Positions 11,829 through 23,361 of a DNA stretch of 64,000 nt are shown here, piece after piece. The stretch's first letter is position 1, and each line of letters opens with the position of its first letter. The stretch is from Wuchereria bancrofti. Lineage: Eukaryota > Nematoda > Chromadorea > Rhabditida > Onchocercidae. The stretch lies in contig SSBO01000007.1 of assembly GCA_005281725.1 (NCBI GenBank), positions 4,036,402 to 4,100,401 of the forward strand, read 5' to 3'. Below the pieces are notes generated by a model. The model was given only the letters and a program-made list of their open reading frames with translations, was not told where the DNA came from and ran no database searches. The position numbers and the translations under genes were made by a program.

Positions 11829-14177
11829 GTGAGAAACAATTTGTAAAGTATTCTCTTCTTTGCAAAACAGTTTCATGCAACCTCATTCTAACATTTTTGA
11901 TAATTTTCGCAAGGTGTATTTACTTCAAAAAAATTCAAATGCTCTTTAGAGCACATTAAACACATTAAGTATTTGACGAGTGCAAAAGTTTCCACGAAGG
12001 GCAGAATTTAAGTTTAAATTGTACTCAAACATTCTATGCAAAGCATACAAAATTCTTTACGAATATTCAAACGTTTCGATATCAAATATTCATCTATTCC
12101 AGTTAATAGCACTACACTGCCTAGAAAAAAGCAAAATGTAATGAAGACAAAACATGGAAAAGTTACGATGGACTTGCTATAACTAAATGGCAATAGTTGT
12201 GAGATGAAACTATCTCAAAAAGACAGCAGTGAGCAGGGATTATCAGCCCATAAAAATGTATGAATTCTGTGAAATTTACCAGGTCTATATAAAGAATTTC
12301 TTCATTGTTACAACCTTGTTTCATCAACTACATTGTAGTTTGTTCCTATCCCTCTCACCATGATGTTTTATTGTTTCAGTGCTCACGCACTGTGTGCTTT
12401 CCTTCGTGGTAATGCAACAGACGTCAGAAAGCTTTAAATAACTACAACGAAAAAGTGTAAACAGTGATCTCTGCGTAAAAGATAATTTAAAATTCTAACA
12501 TTATAATAAATCGATTTAAAACAACAGAATGCTTACTTGTTTGCTCCTTTAAAGCACTATCGAAACACAAGTAGCCCACATAAAAAGCACTATCACTTAT
12601 CGATATAATTTTCTTCACGTACGATGCAAGAAAACCAAATATGAAGTATGAAGCATTTCGCGATTTAAATTTAAAAACAATCAAATTAAGCCGATTTTAA
12701 AAAAAAAGTGAAAAGCAGGCTAACATATATTTGTATTTAATATCATATCATAACAAATATCATGTTCAAAGTCTAGAAATAAAAAACACAATTTTGGCCT
12801 TGTTTTTCACAACTTGGAATTAAATACCATAAGACTTTCAAAAAAAGAAAGAGTTTTCAGATAATACGAAAACAGAGATCTCTTGTATTACTTTTCTAAT
12901 CCTTCCCAGTTATTTCAATAGGAGAATGACTTGGAAATAATTTGCAAAGATTTAGAAAAACCCACAGAATAATCTGAAAGAAAATGCAATATAATATTAT
13001 AATAATTATTGCCAACTTTTTGGGCAACACTAGTTTACTCTCTAACAATAAACGGAATTGCTACAAGCAACATCGGGATTGATCCTATGTCTTTTCGCAA
13101 TTATAACTTTATTTCTAAGTAGAACAGTTTTTCTTCACAATAAAGATGAAAAAAGTTTACCTAAAATATTCGGTGGAATTCAACTTGGAATCACTGAGAG
13201 TTTAAAGATTTCACAGTTGAAAAGAATCCATAAAAACGTTTTGAGTTCATAAAGCAGTTCATAAAGGTCCAAAAATTTGAGTTAAAAAAAAATTTAAAGA
13301 AAAATTTGAGTTAAAAAATCTAAGCTAAAACACAATATTGGATAGAAGCGAAGTCGGAAAAAGTTCCAAGTTCCATGAACAAAGCAAGTATGGGAAGAGC
13401 TATTCCTACTACTGCAAATTCTCAAAAATTGCCTGGTTTTGATAATGCTTGTTTCTTTAATCAAATACCTGGTTCGTTTATTCTTCAGTGTTACAACTTA
13501 ATTCTGCAAAAAAGAAAAAAAAATTAAATCGGCAAAAATATGCATATAAAAAAAGGGAAATGGGGAGAGGTATGTTATGCATGATATGAAAAGAATTGTG
13601 GAGAGCAAGAGAGGGAGAAACTTGATGCAGTAGAAGTATGTTCCGCAGCTGAAGCAAGAACAGTAAACTAATTTCTTTTTAACTAGAACTGGAAAGAAAC
13701 AAATAAATAAACTTTCATTGTATCTTAAATTGAAAAGTATGAATTTACAGTTAACTGACAGAAGAATGTGGGACTAAAAAAGGGTAAAATGAGATAGAAA
13801 GACTTCAAAGGACTCAAAAACAAAATTTTACGGGATCTCTTTGCAAGAATATAGTGGATCAAAAGTAATAACTGCTGCAAGTCGTGCAGTTAATGGACAA
13901 AACTGTTATAGTTGAGCGATTTCAAGGATTTTAATGAGATGCATCGATACTAATGCCCTATCTGTACTAGGCTGTATTCTACTGTATCCTAGCATAACAA
14001 AATTGTGTGATATTTGATGAACAGCAAAAAGGAAAACATCAATAATTGTAAGCTTCAAACTCAAAGTACAGTGCAGTGTTTAGCATATATTACTGGTATA
14101 TATACTGACGTATTTATCCCATTGCCAAGAAGAGCAACCTTCATTTTGAATTATATTTTCACTACTTTGCATTGGGA

Positions 14178-15004
14178 TTACCAGAATTTTTTAAAAAACT
14201 CAGGCTTATAAAACCTGAAAAGCGAACTAGAATTTAATACCTGTAAACACTGTCTGTGTACCATATCACATTTCGTAGTAGGAGGACAACAATGAATAAG
14301 ATCACTGCAGCATACTGCATCCATCATCGGACAACAACCATAAATACCTTCATTAATTAGACAACAAGTTGCTGAGTCCGGACATACTGATTTGCCTCCA
14401 GGACAACTATGTGTAATCTAAAATGATTTGAACTTAGTTAAGGAGCGAGAACTATTCGACTAAAGTTTGAGATTAAAGATTATAGTACGATAGCGTGAGA
14501 ATATTGTTACTAAAACTAGGTTTTATGATTAATCTTACGAAAACTATTATTTGTTCGGTATCTTTCGTATATATACCGATTAAGAGCTTAAAAAATAATG
14601 CCGCGTCTATCTGCTTTGTGTTTTAAGTTTACACATGAATGACAGACTTATTTTCCAAGTTTATTCTACACTTTCCTATTTTCCAAATGCAATCAAACTA
14701 AGCGAGACGCCTGTTTTATTTGAAATTCTATCTGCAAAAAAATATGTGCAAAAAACAGCGAACAGTCGAAGAAATACAGGAGACTAAAAGAGAGATGAAT
14801 TCCTTTTTTGAAGAAAGTTAGGACAGTGCAAAACATTTAATAAAGCATATCTAAAGGATTTTCGAATAATAACAGCAACTTAAACAGACAAATTTATTTT
14901 TCGATGATTGTCAACAACTCTATAATTCCATGAAAATCAATAAAGCTTACCAGAGCTTTATCAGAAGCAACAATGGCGAAAAAAAGAATAATAGATAATA
15001 TCAT
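14178..15004 (-). CDS. Secreted single-domain granulin
   Basis: Two phase-0 exons on the minus strand: 15004-14951 encodes a signal peptide (MILSIILFFAIVAS-DKAL) and 14417-14178 a complete granulin module. All twelve cysteines are present in family order: HSCPGGKSVC, ATCC, YGCCPMMDAVCC, HCCPPTTKC and RQC, with CC pairs that stack as beta hairpins. After the last cysteine the frame continues 22 residues to a stop, giving 97 residues. Progranulins usually carry several modules, so a one-module secreted form is notable; parasitic helminths are known to secrete such growth-factor-like granulins. A possible donor (gtatta just after RQCLQ) leaves open further downstream exons, though I found no second module. 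A weak acceptor (ttttaag) lies 4 nt before the ATG. Confidence 0.88.
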
Positions 15005-16907
15005 ACTCCTTAAAATAATAAATTTATATTATCTCCAGAAAATGAACATAAACATTTCTGCACAAACGTTGGTATATTCAAAGCAACTATTATTTTAACA
15101 AAAGGAAAATATAAAAAAAAAGTATTTTAATGACTATTTCATCTCAGCCACTTAGTAAAAGTCTGTTACAAGATATCATTCTACACTTGAATGTGACACA
15201 AAACATTATACTGCCGATTGTTTACTGTTTATCCTTCTATTATCCCTTAAATCAAAATGATAAGTGGTACAGCCCATAAATTATGTGAGATTATTAGTGG
15301 TAATATGGTCAACCGTTGAGATAAATATAATTCCACCAATTAGATAACGTCAGATGAAAGCTGAAAAAGAACTGCAGCACAGTCCAGAAATGAGATAAGA
15401 CACTGCTATTGGCAATCTAACGAAATGTTTTCCAGCATGATTCACTGGATGGCTACTTTAACCGGTACTCAATTCAGTAGTAATTAATGAAAGTACTAAA
15501 AAAGATTGATCTCATTTCCTGCTGTTGATGAATTTATGAACTGGAAATAGTATTCAAAATTAAATTAGTAAGTTTAACTTTTGTAAATATTAGACAAGAT
15601 TAGTGATATCAATCGAACATGGTTAAATGACATGAGGTGCTAAATCATGAGGTAAATGGACGTCAATAACAAGTATATACTACCTCATTGCTGTAGATAT
15701 TCCAGCATATATCAATCTGTTTCACACAGACAAGTGGCATAGCCGATATTAACCCATCTGTTTGGAATCTGAAGAGTATTCATTTCGAATAAGAGGAAGG
15801 CTACTGCTGTTGACAGCCAGAAACAGGATATTATTAACATCCCCAAAACATTCCTCAATGAACTGTGTCAGTGTCACGGCGTAGAATTCTCGAGATGATC
15901 CACAGTGAGAGATGTAGCACAGGCTCCCAATACTTCAATTTCTTGTCACCGGACGGTTTTGCCATAACTCAGTTACAGAAGATCAGTAATCAGAGGAAGC
16001 CTACAACCATTACTATAGTGCTTAACTGAGATTTCCTTCGTGTTGAATGACTTATGGAAAACAATAAAGAAAGTGCTTGTCATTGTCGCCAACTAAAATC
16101 AATCTATAACAAAACATTAGATGACGGAAGCAAAATGACACAAGTTGAGGGCCAGATGGCACATACTAATTAATGAATCGAATTTAGAAACAAAATGCAA
16201 TTCAGAAATTCAACTCTAAAAAAAAAAACCTGTCCTCTTAGCATGAAAAAGCAAACAGATCCCACAAGTTACAACTTCATCTAAACTTTAATAACAATGA
16301 ATCTTCAACTTGAGACTAACACATTTCATTTCGTGTTATAAATACAGGTCGTTGCCCACAATATGCTAGGGCGAAAATGCGGGAGAGTTGAAGTGTGAAT
16401 TCGTTCTCCTTGTTTGCTGCACTCGGGAGGCTTTTGCTTGTGGTATTTAAATATATGTTATGGAAGGGTATACCAAAAAACTATTTACAGTATTATTTGA
16501 AGCACCAAAAAATGTTCTAAAGTCTGAAAAACATTCGATTGAAATGAAATTTCAGGAGACTCCAAGTATAATCGAATGATATCTCGGAAAATGACGGAAA
16601 TATTATCTACGAAAAGCAACTCTTCTTCTTTTCATATTGAGACGCCTAACTTTTTTGAAAGCATTTCAAATTCGTCACGGTTTGCTCGTTTTATTTACTT
16701 GAACTGAAATAGTTATTACCGCCGATATATTCGTTCGTTAAAATGTGGCAATATTTAAGAAGTGTGGCAATATTATTTACTTTTCTTTAATCTGTTAAAC
16801 AAATAATTATATTAATTGAAGCAAATCAAATATCAGCGAGACTAACAAAAACTCTTTGAAGCTTTCTACCACCCGAAATTACGGATTCTACGGAGCACAA
16901 TTTATGG
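15005..16907. other. Divergent intergenic region, no gene seen
   Basis: Lies between the granulin gene (minus) and the MCPH1-like gene (plus). The part from about 15650 to 16050 is somewhat more GC-rich and less repetitive than its surroundings, and contains a short minus-strand frame starting MAKPSGDKKLKYWEP. It has no continuation and is not called. Confidence 0.45.
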
Positions 16908-19900
16908 ATGGAAGCTCAACTCAAAGCTTTCGAATTCTCAAGTCCTTTTCAAGATAACCATATAGAAAATGTAAGAAAGTCTAAGATTTTAGAAGGTGTG
17001 TATTTTACACTACTTACTTAACTTTCCCAGTTTCGAATTTGTAAATTTAAACTGATTATCAGATTAGTTAAGATTTTCTAGTTTTTTTTTTCCACTACTT
17101 CTATTGCTTAAGGTGTGTTAGCATTTGTGGATGTAAAATTGGAGAAAACGTCGGTTCTGCGTCAAATGTTACGTGACTTAGGGGCCAGTGTCAATTCACG
17201 GTATGTTAGTTTCTTTTGTTTTTTTTTAAGACTAAAATAACCTCAACAATATCAGTTCATTAAAGTGTAAAGTGCGTGGTATTACTTTTCTTTAGTTATT
17301 GGACAAATAAGTGGATTTTTACAACACATAATACAATGCTCTTAGAATTAGTTTTAAGAAACTGTAACTTTCTATGTTTTTTGATACTTATTTAAAAAAA
17401 AGACTTTTTTTATTCAGAAATTGTCATAAAGATCAAAGTAAAAAATTAGTATAGGCGAGATAATAAATTTTTTTTCTTGGATGCACTTCGTAAAATTTTC
17501 AATCTAGACTTTATATATAATATAAAACAGTTTTTTATGCTTTTTACAAGTTATCGAAATTCTGCTTTTCTATTTTTGAATGAAATTGTTATCAATAAAA
17601 AGATTTCAGCAACTTTAACCATTTCTCTACTGCTTTTGTATTGCTTTTCAGATTTTCAAAAAATATTACTCATTTAATATTCTGGAATGGTCGGCAAGAA
17701 ACGCTAGACAAAGCGCATCATTTGGGAAACAAAATTTTATTAATTTCGCCTCACTGGGTGTTTAAGTAAGTTATTGCTATTAATTATTCTTTCCGATTCC
17801 TTTCACTTTTTTGCATCAGGTATAGCATAAGCCATGAATTCGATAGTGTCATTTTACTTTTTATACAGAATAGTAGTAAATTTCATAGTCATTTTTATCT
17901 ACTTCAGATGTTTCATGAATCAAATTCGAGTTGATGAAGCTCCCTTTCTGTTGTATGGTGTAAAGGACCTTGCTGTTCCCATGAGACTAATGGCTATGGG
18001 ACGAATGGGGACAGTTAATCTGGTATTCAGTGATCAGAAATAAACTTGTCATTCCTAATGTAAAGTAAAAAAAAAAAGAAAAAAATCCTAATGCTGGATG
18101 ATTGCTTGTTTATAGCTGAATACTTAGAGAAGCTATAAATAAAAAGTGAAGTCACTTTTTTTAGTTCTAGTTTTGATTCCAAAAATACAAGTAAAACTTT
18201 ACTTGTATTGGTCGATCTTCAAGATGTTTTAGATATAAGCATATGTAAATATAATACCGCTAAAACATTCTTCAGAATTGTCATGGCAGAGCTTTAAATT
18301 CATTTGGCAGTTCACCAAACCAGTCACAGATAGTATATGCGATCGAAATGCTCTCTGACCAGCTTGCTTCCAAACTTAGTACGTTTCAAATGTTACTGTT
18401 ACGTATTACGTAGATTATAGAGTTATCTCTTTTAAACCTTACATTATTCTATCATATGCATTAATAAAGTTTCCTGGTTTCCTGAGGTTTTTAGCATTAA
18501 AATGTCGGCCCACTACATAACAAGCATCTCTTTACTTTCTAACATTCTCGTTTATTCACTTATTTGTAGTTAGTATAAAAAAAAAGCAAACCCTCCAATA
18601 TTACTTACTGTAGTGAACACAGCAGTAAGGTTCAATTGCTTTTTTCATGTTTTCTCGTTTTATTTTAACCATTTGATACATTTATACAGTAGTGAATATA
18701 ATATTAAATTTAAAGTGCTTGCCAAGCTTATTCTTGAATCTTTTTTTGTAGGTGTTTTCAAAGTGATGTTGTACAGATAAGAATAAAGTTAACATTTGTG
18801 GCAAAAATGAAGCACTGCCTTCCCCAGTGGAACAGTCGATAAAAAAATCTATCACCTTTTTTGAAAAATTATGATTAAAGAGAACTATATATGGGAACAC
18901 CAGAAGCAAGGCTTCTGATTCATTAAATTGCACAATTTCATATCTCTGAACTCGTGCGAAATTTCAATCAATAATTGTTACAGCATCTCCTAATGATAAT
19001 ATTGATGTTGTGGAAGTAATTTCTCCGATTGTGGATCGTGTACGGAAAAGACTGAATGAACTGAGTGAGTATATTGATATTTATTTTTGTCGTAATATAT
19101 CAAGAAGTTGAATGAATCTGTCGCAAAAAAGAAGAGCGGTAGGGATGAATAAGTACTGTAATTTCTTTTTATGAGAATTATAGATCTCAGTCACTATAAT
19201 TATTTGTAAATGGAGACGCTGTTTATAGATTGTACATGTAATATAGTTGGGAAAACTTCATTATTGAAACATTCTGAGAATAGTGTATCCACTGAAGTAT
19301 GCAGCATGGATATAGCTAAGCAACCACAAACTAAAGGTTTGTGGTTTGTTTTCATGCGCTTATTTCATGATTAGATTTTTAGCAAAGTGAGCAGACCAAC
19401 TGGTTAGAAGTAAACATTAAAAATTGAGAAAGAAAATTCAGTCAAATTAAAATCTTTCTGAGCCAAATTTTACTTCCAAATGTAGTCTTTTGATTGTTGA
19501 TTTGCCAGTTTTGACAGATGAATCGGTTTAAGCTGTGTGTTTTAAAGAAATTTTCCTTGCTTTTGGTTATACATAAATTTTAAAAAAACGGAGCATAAAT
19601 GTAATTTTTTTGCATTCAAGGTCATTGTCGAGTCAGTAGTAAGCAAAGAAGGCATACGAGATCGCAAGTATCGATGTTTCATGGGGAATCTGAGCTACAA
19701 TTTACAGCTCCTGCGAGAGCGAATTCAACTTCGACTAAATCAGTTAATTTAAATTGATTTTAACTATATCAAAATTTTTTCCTCCTTTTTTCCTTATAAT
19801 CCTGCTGTTCAAAAGTGAATTTTTATTTGACTTACTAGTGATAAATGCTTTATTGTAGATAAATTTGGTAGAAATTACACAAAGTGAACCAGTTAAAAGG

Positions 19901-21856
19901 CGCGGTCGACCAACAGTTAATTCTGAACAGTTAGCAGAGTATACACCAACTCGTTTTCACAGAGTGGGTGTTTCACGTTTCATAAACCTTGAGTTTTTAT
20001 AAATGCCCAATAAAAATTTATTTACATTTAACTGTTCAAAGTTCACGTGGAAATCAACTTACTGGAATATGGATCGTGATCCATTGTGCACACAAGTTGG
20101 AAGATATTTTCATGATGCGTTTTTGTGCCATCGCTGTTCGTGAAAAATATCACTTTTAGTAAAATGTTTTTTTGAGCAAATAAAAAAGTTTGTACATGAA
20201 GTGCCATTTTATAGACACATCTTTGAATGAGAGGCGAAAATTTTTCTTGATACCTCCAGCAGTTCACCTAATTCATATTTTAGTATTTGCAAAGACGATA
20301 TCGTTCCGTAAAAGCAGAACACGCTGCGCAATTAAATACGAAGAAAATGGTGTCCATGTATAGAAAAATGATGAACCAGAACTTTTCTGGAATCCTTTCA
20401 GGTGACCGAAAGCTTTTGGCAAGAGGTTTGTCGTGATTTTCATCTAATGTGGTTTATATTTTTGTTCTTAAATATCTCAGAATGAAATTAAAGTGAGTTA
20501 TATTACTTATTCTGTCTGAAAGTATTCATCTCACTGATTTACTAATTCACGTTTTTTTGTTTGAAAATTTCAACTGGATTTTAATATTTTTTCAAATTGT
20601 AAATTTAGAAATTTCGAAAGCGCGGCCGGTGGTGGTACGGACTCGTTCGTCAGTCTTAAATGAATTGCAAAACATTCCCAGTTCGAATGAGTTTGTGAAA
20701 AAGAAGAAAATTGCAAAGAAAAGAGTTAAGACTGGTAATATTATACTTTCAGGGATTAGTAAGATGTAAGTTTATGATTTTTAAACATTTTAAATTCTTT
20801 TCCCTTTTTATTCTTTTACTCCAAAAGCCCAAGTAATTGATTTTTGAAATGCAAATTTTTGTTGATTTTTATTGCAGTGAGAGAGAGACAGTTTTTGCAA
20901 TTACTAAAAAATTGGGTGTGCTAAAAATTGCAAGCACTTTTGACGAGCGTACTCGTTATGTAGTGAGTGATCAAGAAGGTATGCGCACAGTTAATGTTAT
21001 GCGAGCTTTAGTCAAGGGAATACCAATTGTCACAATTGAATGGGTACTATTTTTATTATTTGATATTTGGTAAGGACTATGACTGACCGGAACCAGTGTC
21101 TCAAGTTAGCTTTTAGACAAACTTCTAAGTTTTGTAGTAGATTGACTAGTTTATAAGAACAATTAATTGCCTAGCTTTCGAGTTACCGTCTAAGTCTAGG
21201 ACTTGACTGCAGTGAAGTTTTAGAATAATTGTTGTAGCTGTAGACAGTAGCAGCATATCTCCCTTTGTAGTTTTTCATTTTTATTTTTTCAACATTTTTT
21301 CTGATTGCAAAAACCTCACTGATTCTTGAGGAAGAACCTACAAGCGTGCTCTTTTTCTAGGCATACCGCTCGTTGGAAATTGGTGGTTGGTTAAAGGGAA
21401 ATGATTTTTTTGTTCCAAGATGGAAAAGTGCTCACAAAGCTTGGCTCAATGGTTGCATGTCTCGTTTGTTCTCTACATTGGGACTGTTTTATGTTTCTTC
21501 CAAATGCGAGCCTGAAGCGAGGCATCTTTTGCATCTTATCAAATGTTGTCATGGAAAAGTTAGTCTGGAACTGATTAGCTTTATTTGAAAGCGATTGTTC
21601 TTTCCGGTTAGAAAACATGAGAAATTTTCGAAATTAACAGAAAAGGATTCCAAAGTTTCAGACAACGGAGTCATTGAATCGAGCTGTTATATTTGTCGCG
21701 CCTCAATTTGAGTGGAGAGCATTAAAGCAACTCAGGAAGAACACTGATACGCGGGCAACATACATTACAGAAAAATCGTTATTGGGTACTGTCAACAACT
21801 TACTTACATTTTTTGAAGTATATGAAGATCTCATTTTTGAAAAAAGTCTCTCATGA
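16908..21856 (+). CDS. MCPH1: Microcephalin-like triple-BRCT protein
   Basis: Predicted nuclear protein of the microcephalin family, which links DNA-damage signalling and chromosome condensation. Fourteen exons join in frame: 16908-16995, 17113-17200, 17652-17765, 17908-18022, 18276-18378, 18984-19064, 19229-19336, 19621-19742, 19859-19969, 20284-20425, 20609-20765, 20878-21043, 21361-21558, 21662-21856 (about 595 residues). The N-terminal BRCT shows ILEGVLAFVDVKLEKTS, LRDLGASVNSR, THLIFWNGRQETLDKA and ISPHWVFK. The middle is low complexity with an AT-hook-like KRRGRP near 19890. Two C-terminal BRCTs follow: NIILSGISK...VVSDQEGMRTVNVMRAL...IPIVTIEWAYRSLEIG, then LGLFYVSSKCEP...NRAVIFVAPQ. This one-plus-two architecture is characteristic of MCPH1. 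The last BRCT lacks the usual W in its final helix. Start codon and a few middle junctions are less certain than the BRCT exons. Confidence 0.85.
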
Positions 21857-23361
21857 ATGATAAATTTAACTGCGAGTGTTGTATTACGGAATTGTAGATG
21901 TTCATTTTTTATCCTCAAAATTTTCTTAAATTTTTCACAGCTTTTTTGCAGATTCAATATGCGAGTGTAACATCAGTTTTTTGCTATGAATAGTAGTGGA
22001 AAATCTTTTACCCTGCTATGTGATCTTATTCTTGTGAGTTATGAAGTTGAAAATTCCGAAACTTGTAATCTTAATAATTTTAGTCGCCATCTTGAAATTG
22101 ACTTATTGTTCGACGGTGCTTTTAATATTTTGTTGCATTTCAGTTTTTATTATTAAATGCATGAATTGTGCTTAATTCGAAATTCGGATATACTGTATAA
22201 CTTAATGTGCAAGTCTTTCCAAACTCGTAGCTTTCTCTTTAAATATTTTATAACCTTAGATATTTCCCATACGAATTTTTAGAAATAGGAAGGAATTGTT
22301 TTTTAAACTTGATATTTATTCACTTATCAGGTTTTCAAATTATATATTAAACTGCAGGCAGTGCTCCCAAAAAGTTTTGTTACAGCTTTCGTTTTTCATC
22401 TTGGATTTTCTTTCGAATTTAGTAGAAAGACTGATAAAAGTCATCTCCTGTGTGTCATAATGCAAATTTAAGTTGTGGAGACTTAGGGAGTTTCACCGGC
22501 ACCTAATTTATCATAATTTTGATCCTTATGTAACTGATGTTGCATACAGCTATTCCATGAATATCTCTTTGGCGTTAAGAAGGAAAAAAATTCAAATTTA
22601 AACTAATAAATCCGGAAACTTGTCCCATTACGTAGAAAAACTGATGGGAGCAGATACGAGGTAGTTTAATCAAAAGGACTGTGGGCATTTCAGTCTGTAA
22701 AGTCTAACCTCAGAAGAGAAGAGGATGTACTCGCAACGAGTTAAACGACATGCAGCGGCAAGATGGACGTACTGTTCGACAGCTGGCATATTGCACTCCT
22801 CAGCGTATTAGGTCGTGTCATCGTATTCGTCGTCATCACGGTTGCGGGCATTTGTTGTTGTATCGATTCATTAAATTCGTCGCTGCAACAGCCGCTAGTC
22901 GCTGGCGCTTGACGCAGCAGCTGTAGCAGTGATGGTAGCAGCATCGTTCTGTGTTCCCCGCTTTCACCCATTTCTCCCCCTCTTTCTCGAACTCTTATAT
23001 TTTCACTTAGTTTGCTTGCTCTTGAAAGCATTTGTTGGCAGAAGTACGAATGAATAAGTGCTAGACAAGATCTCACCTCACCTCACTTCACCTCATCTTA
23101 TCTAACCTTCCTTTAATTGTTTTAAAGATGCCCCATCCCCCATTTTTGGCTTATGTCTACAAGAACTGATCTATAGCGGATTCTCATTATTATCTTTTAT
23201 GAACATTCTGTTGCAGACTGATAATGAACCAGTCTTTTTAACCGTGATATATATTCAGACGTTGCATAGAACAACACCAATAGTACTTTAAATATTTTCA
23301 AATTTAAACCTAACGAATTATAACACTACAAGTGTTATTCTTAATTTAGTTTTCAGATCAA
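21857..23361 (+). other. Intergenic with GC-richer block
   Basis: Contains the MCPH1 3' flank and, at about 22690-23080, a GC-richer stretch with CAG-like triplets, followed by a short run of ctcac/ttcac pentamers (about 23074-23097). This block lies 300-650 bp upstream of the MADF gene and may be its promoter. A 111-codon frame on the minus strand (23076-22741) is a by-product of base composition. Confidence 0.45.

Larger units (their letters stand above)
9698..14177. other. Long region with only candidate exons
   Basis: About 4.5 kb between the SAM gene and the granulin gene. Two plus-strand stretches look mildly coding: 11258-11479 and 11637-11828 (listed separately). The rest is AT-rich with short scattered frames and no motif I recognise. 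It may contain a long 3' part of the SAM gene or an unrecognised gene. Confidence 0.4.

Noticed and set aside
15650..16050. Possible old transposon or exon in a GC-richer patch
   Set aside because: Frames are interrupted, no terminal repeats or transposase motifs are visible, and the MAKPSGDKK frame stops quickly.
22741..23076. Minus-strand 111-codon ORF
   Set aside because: Low-complexity frame in a GC-richer block upstream of the MADF gene; no homologous pattern.
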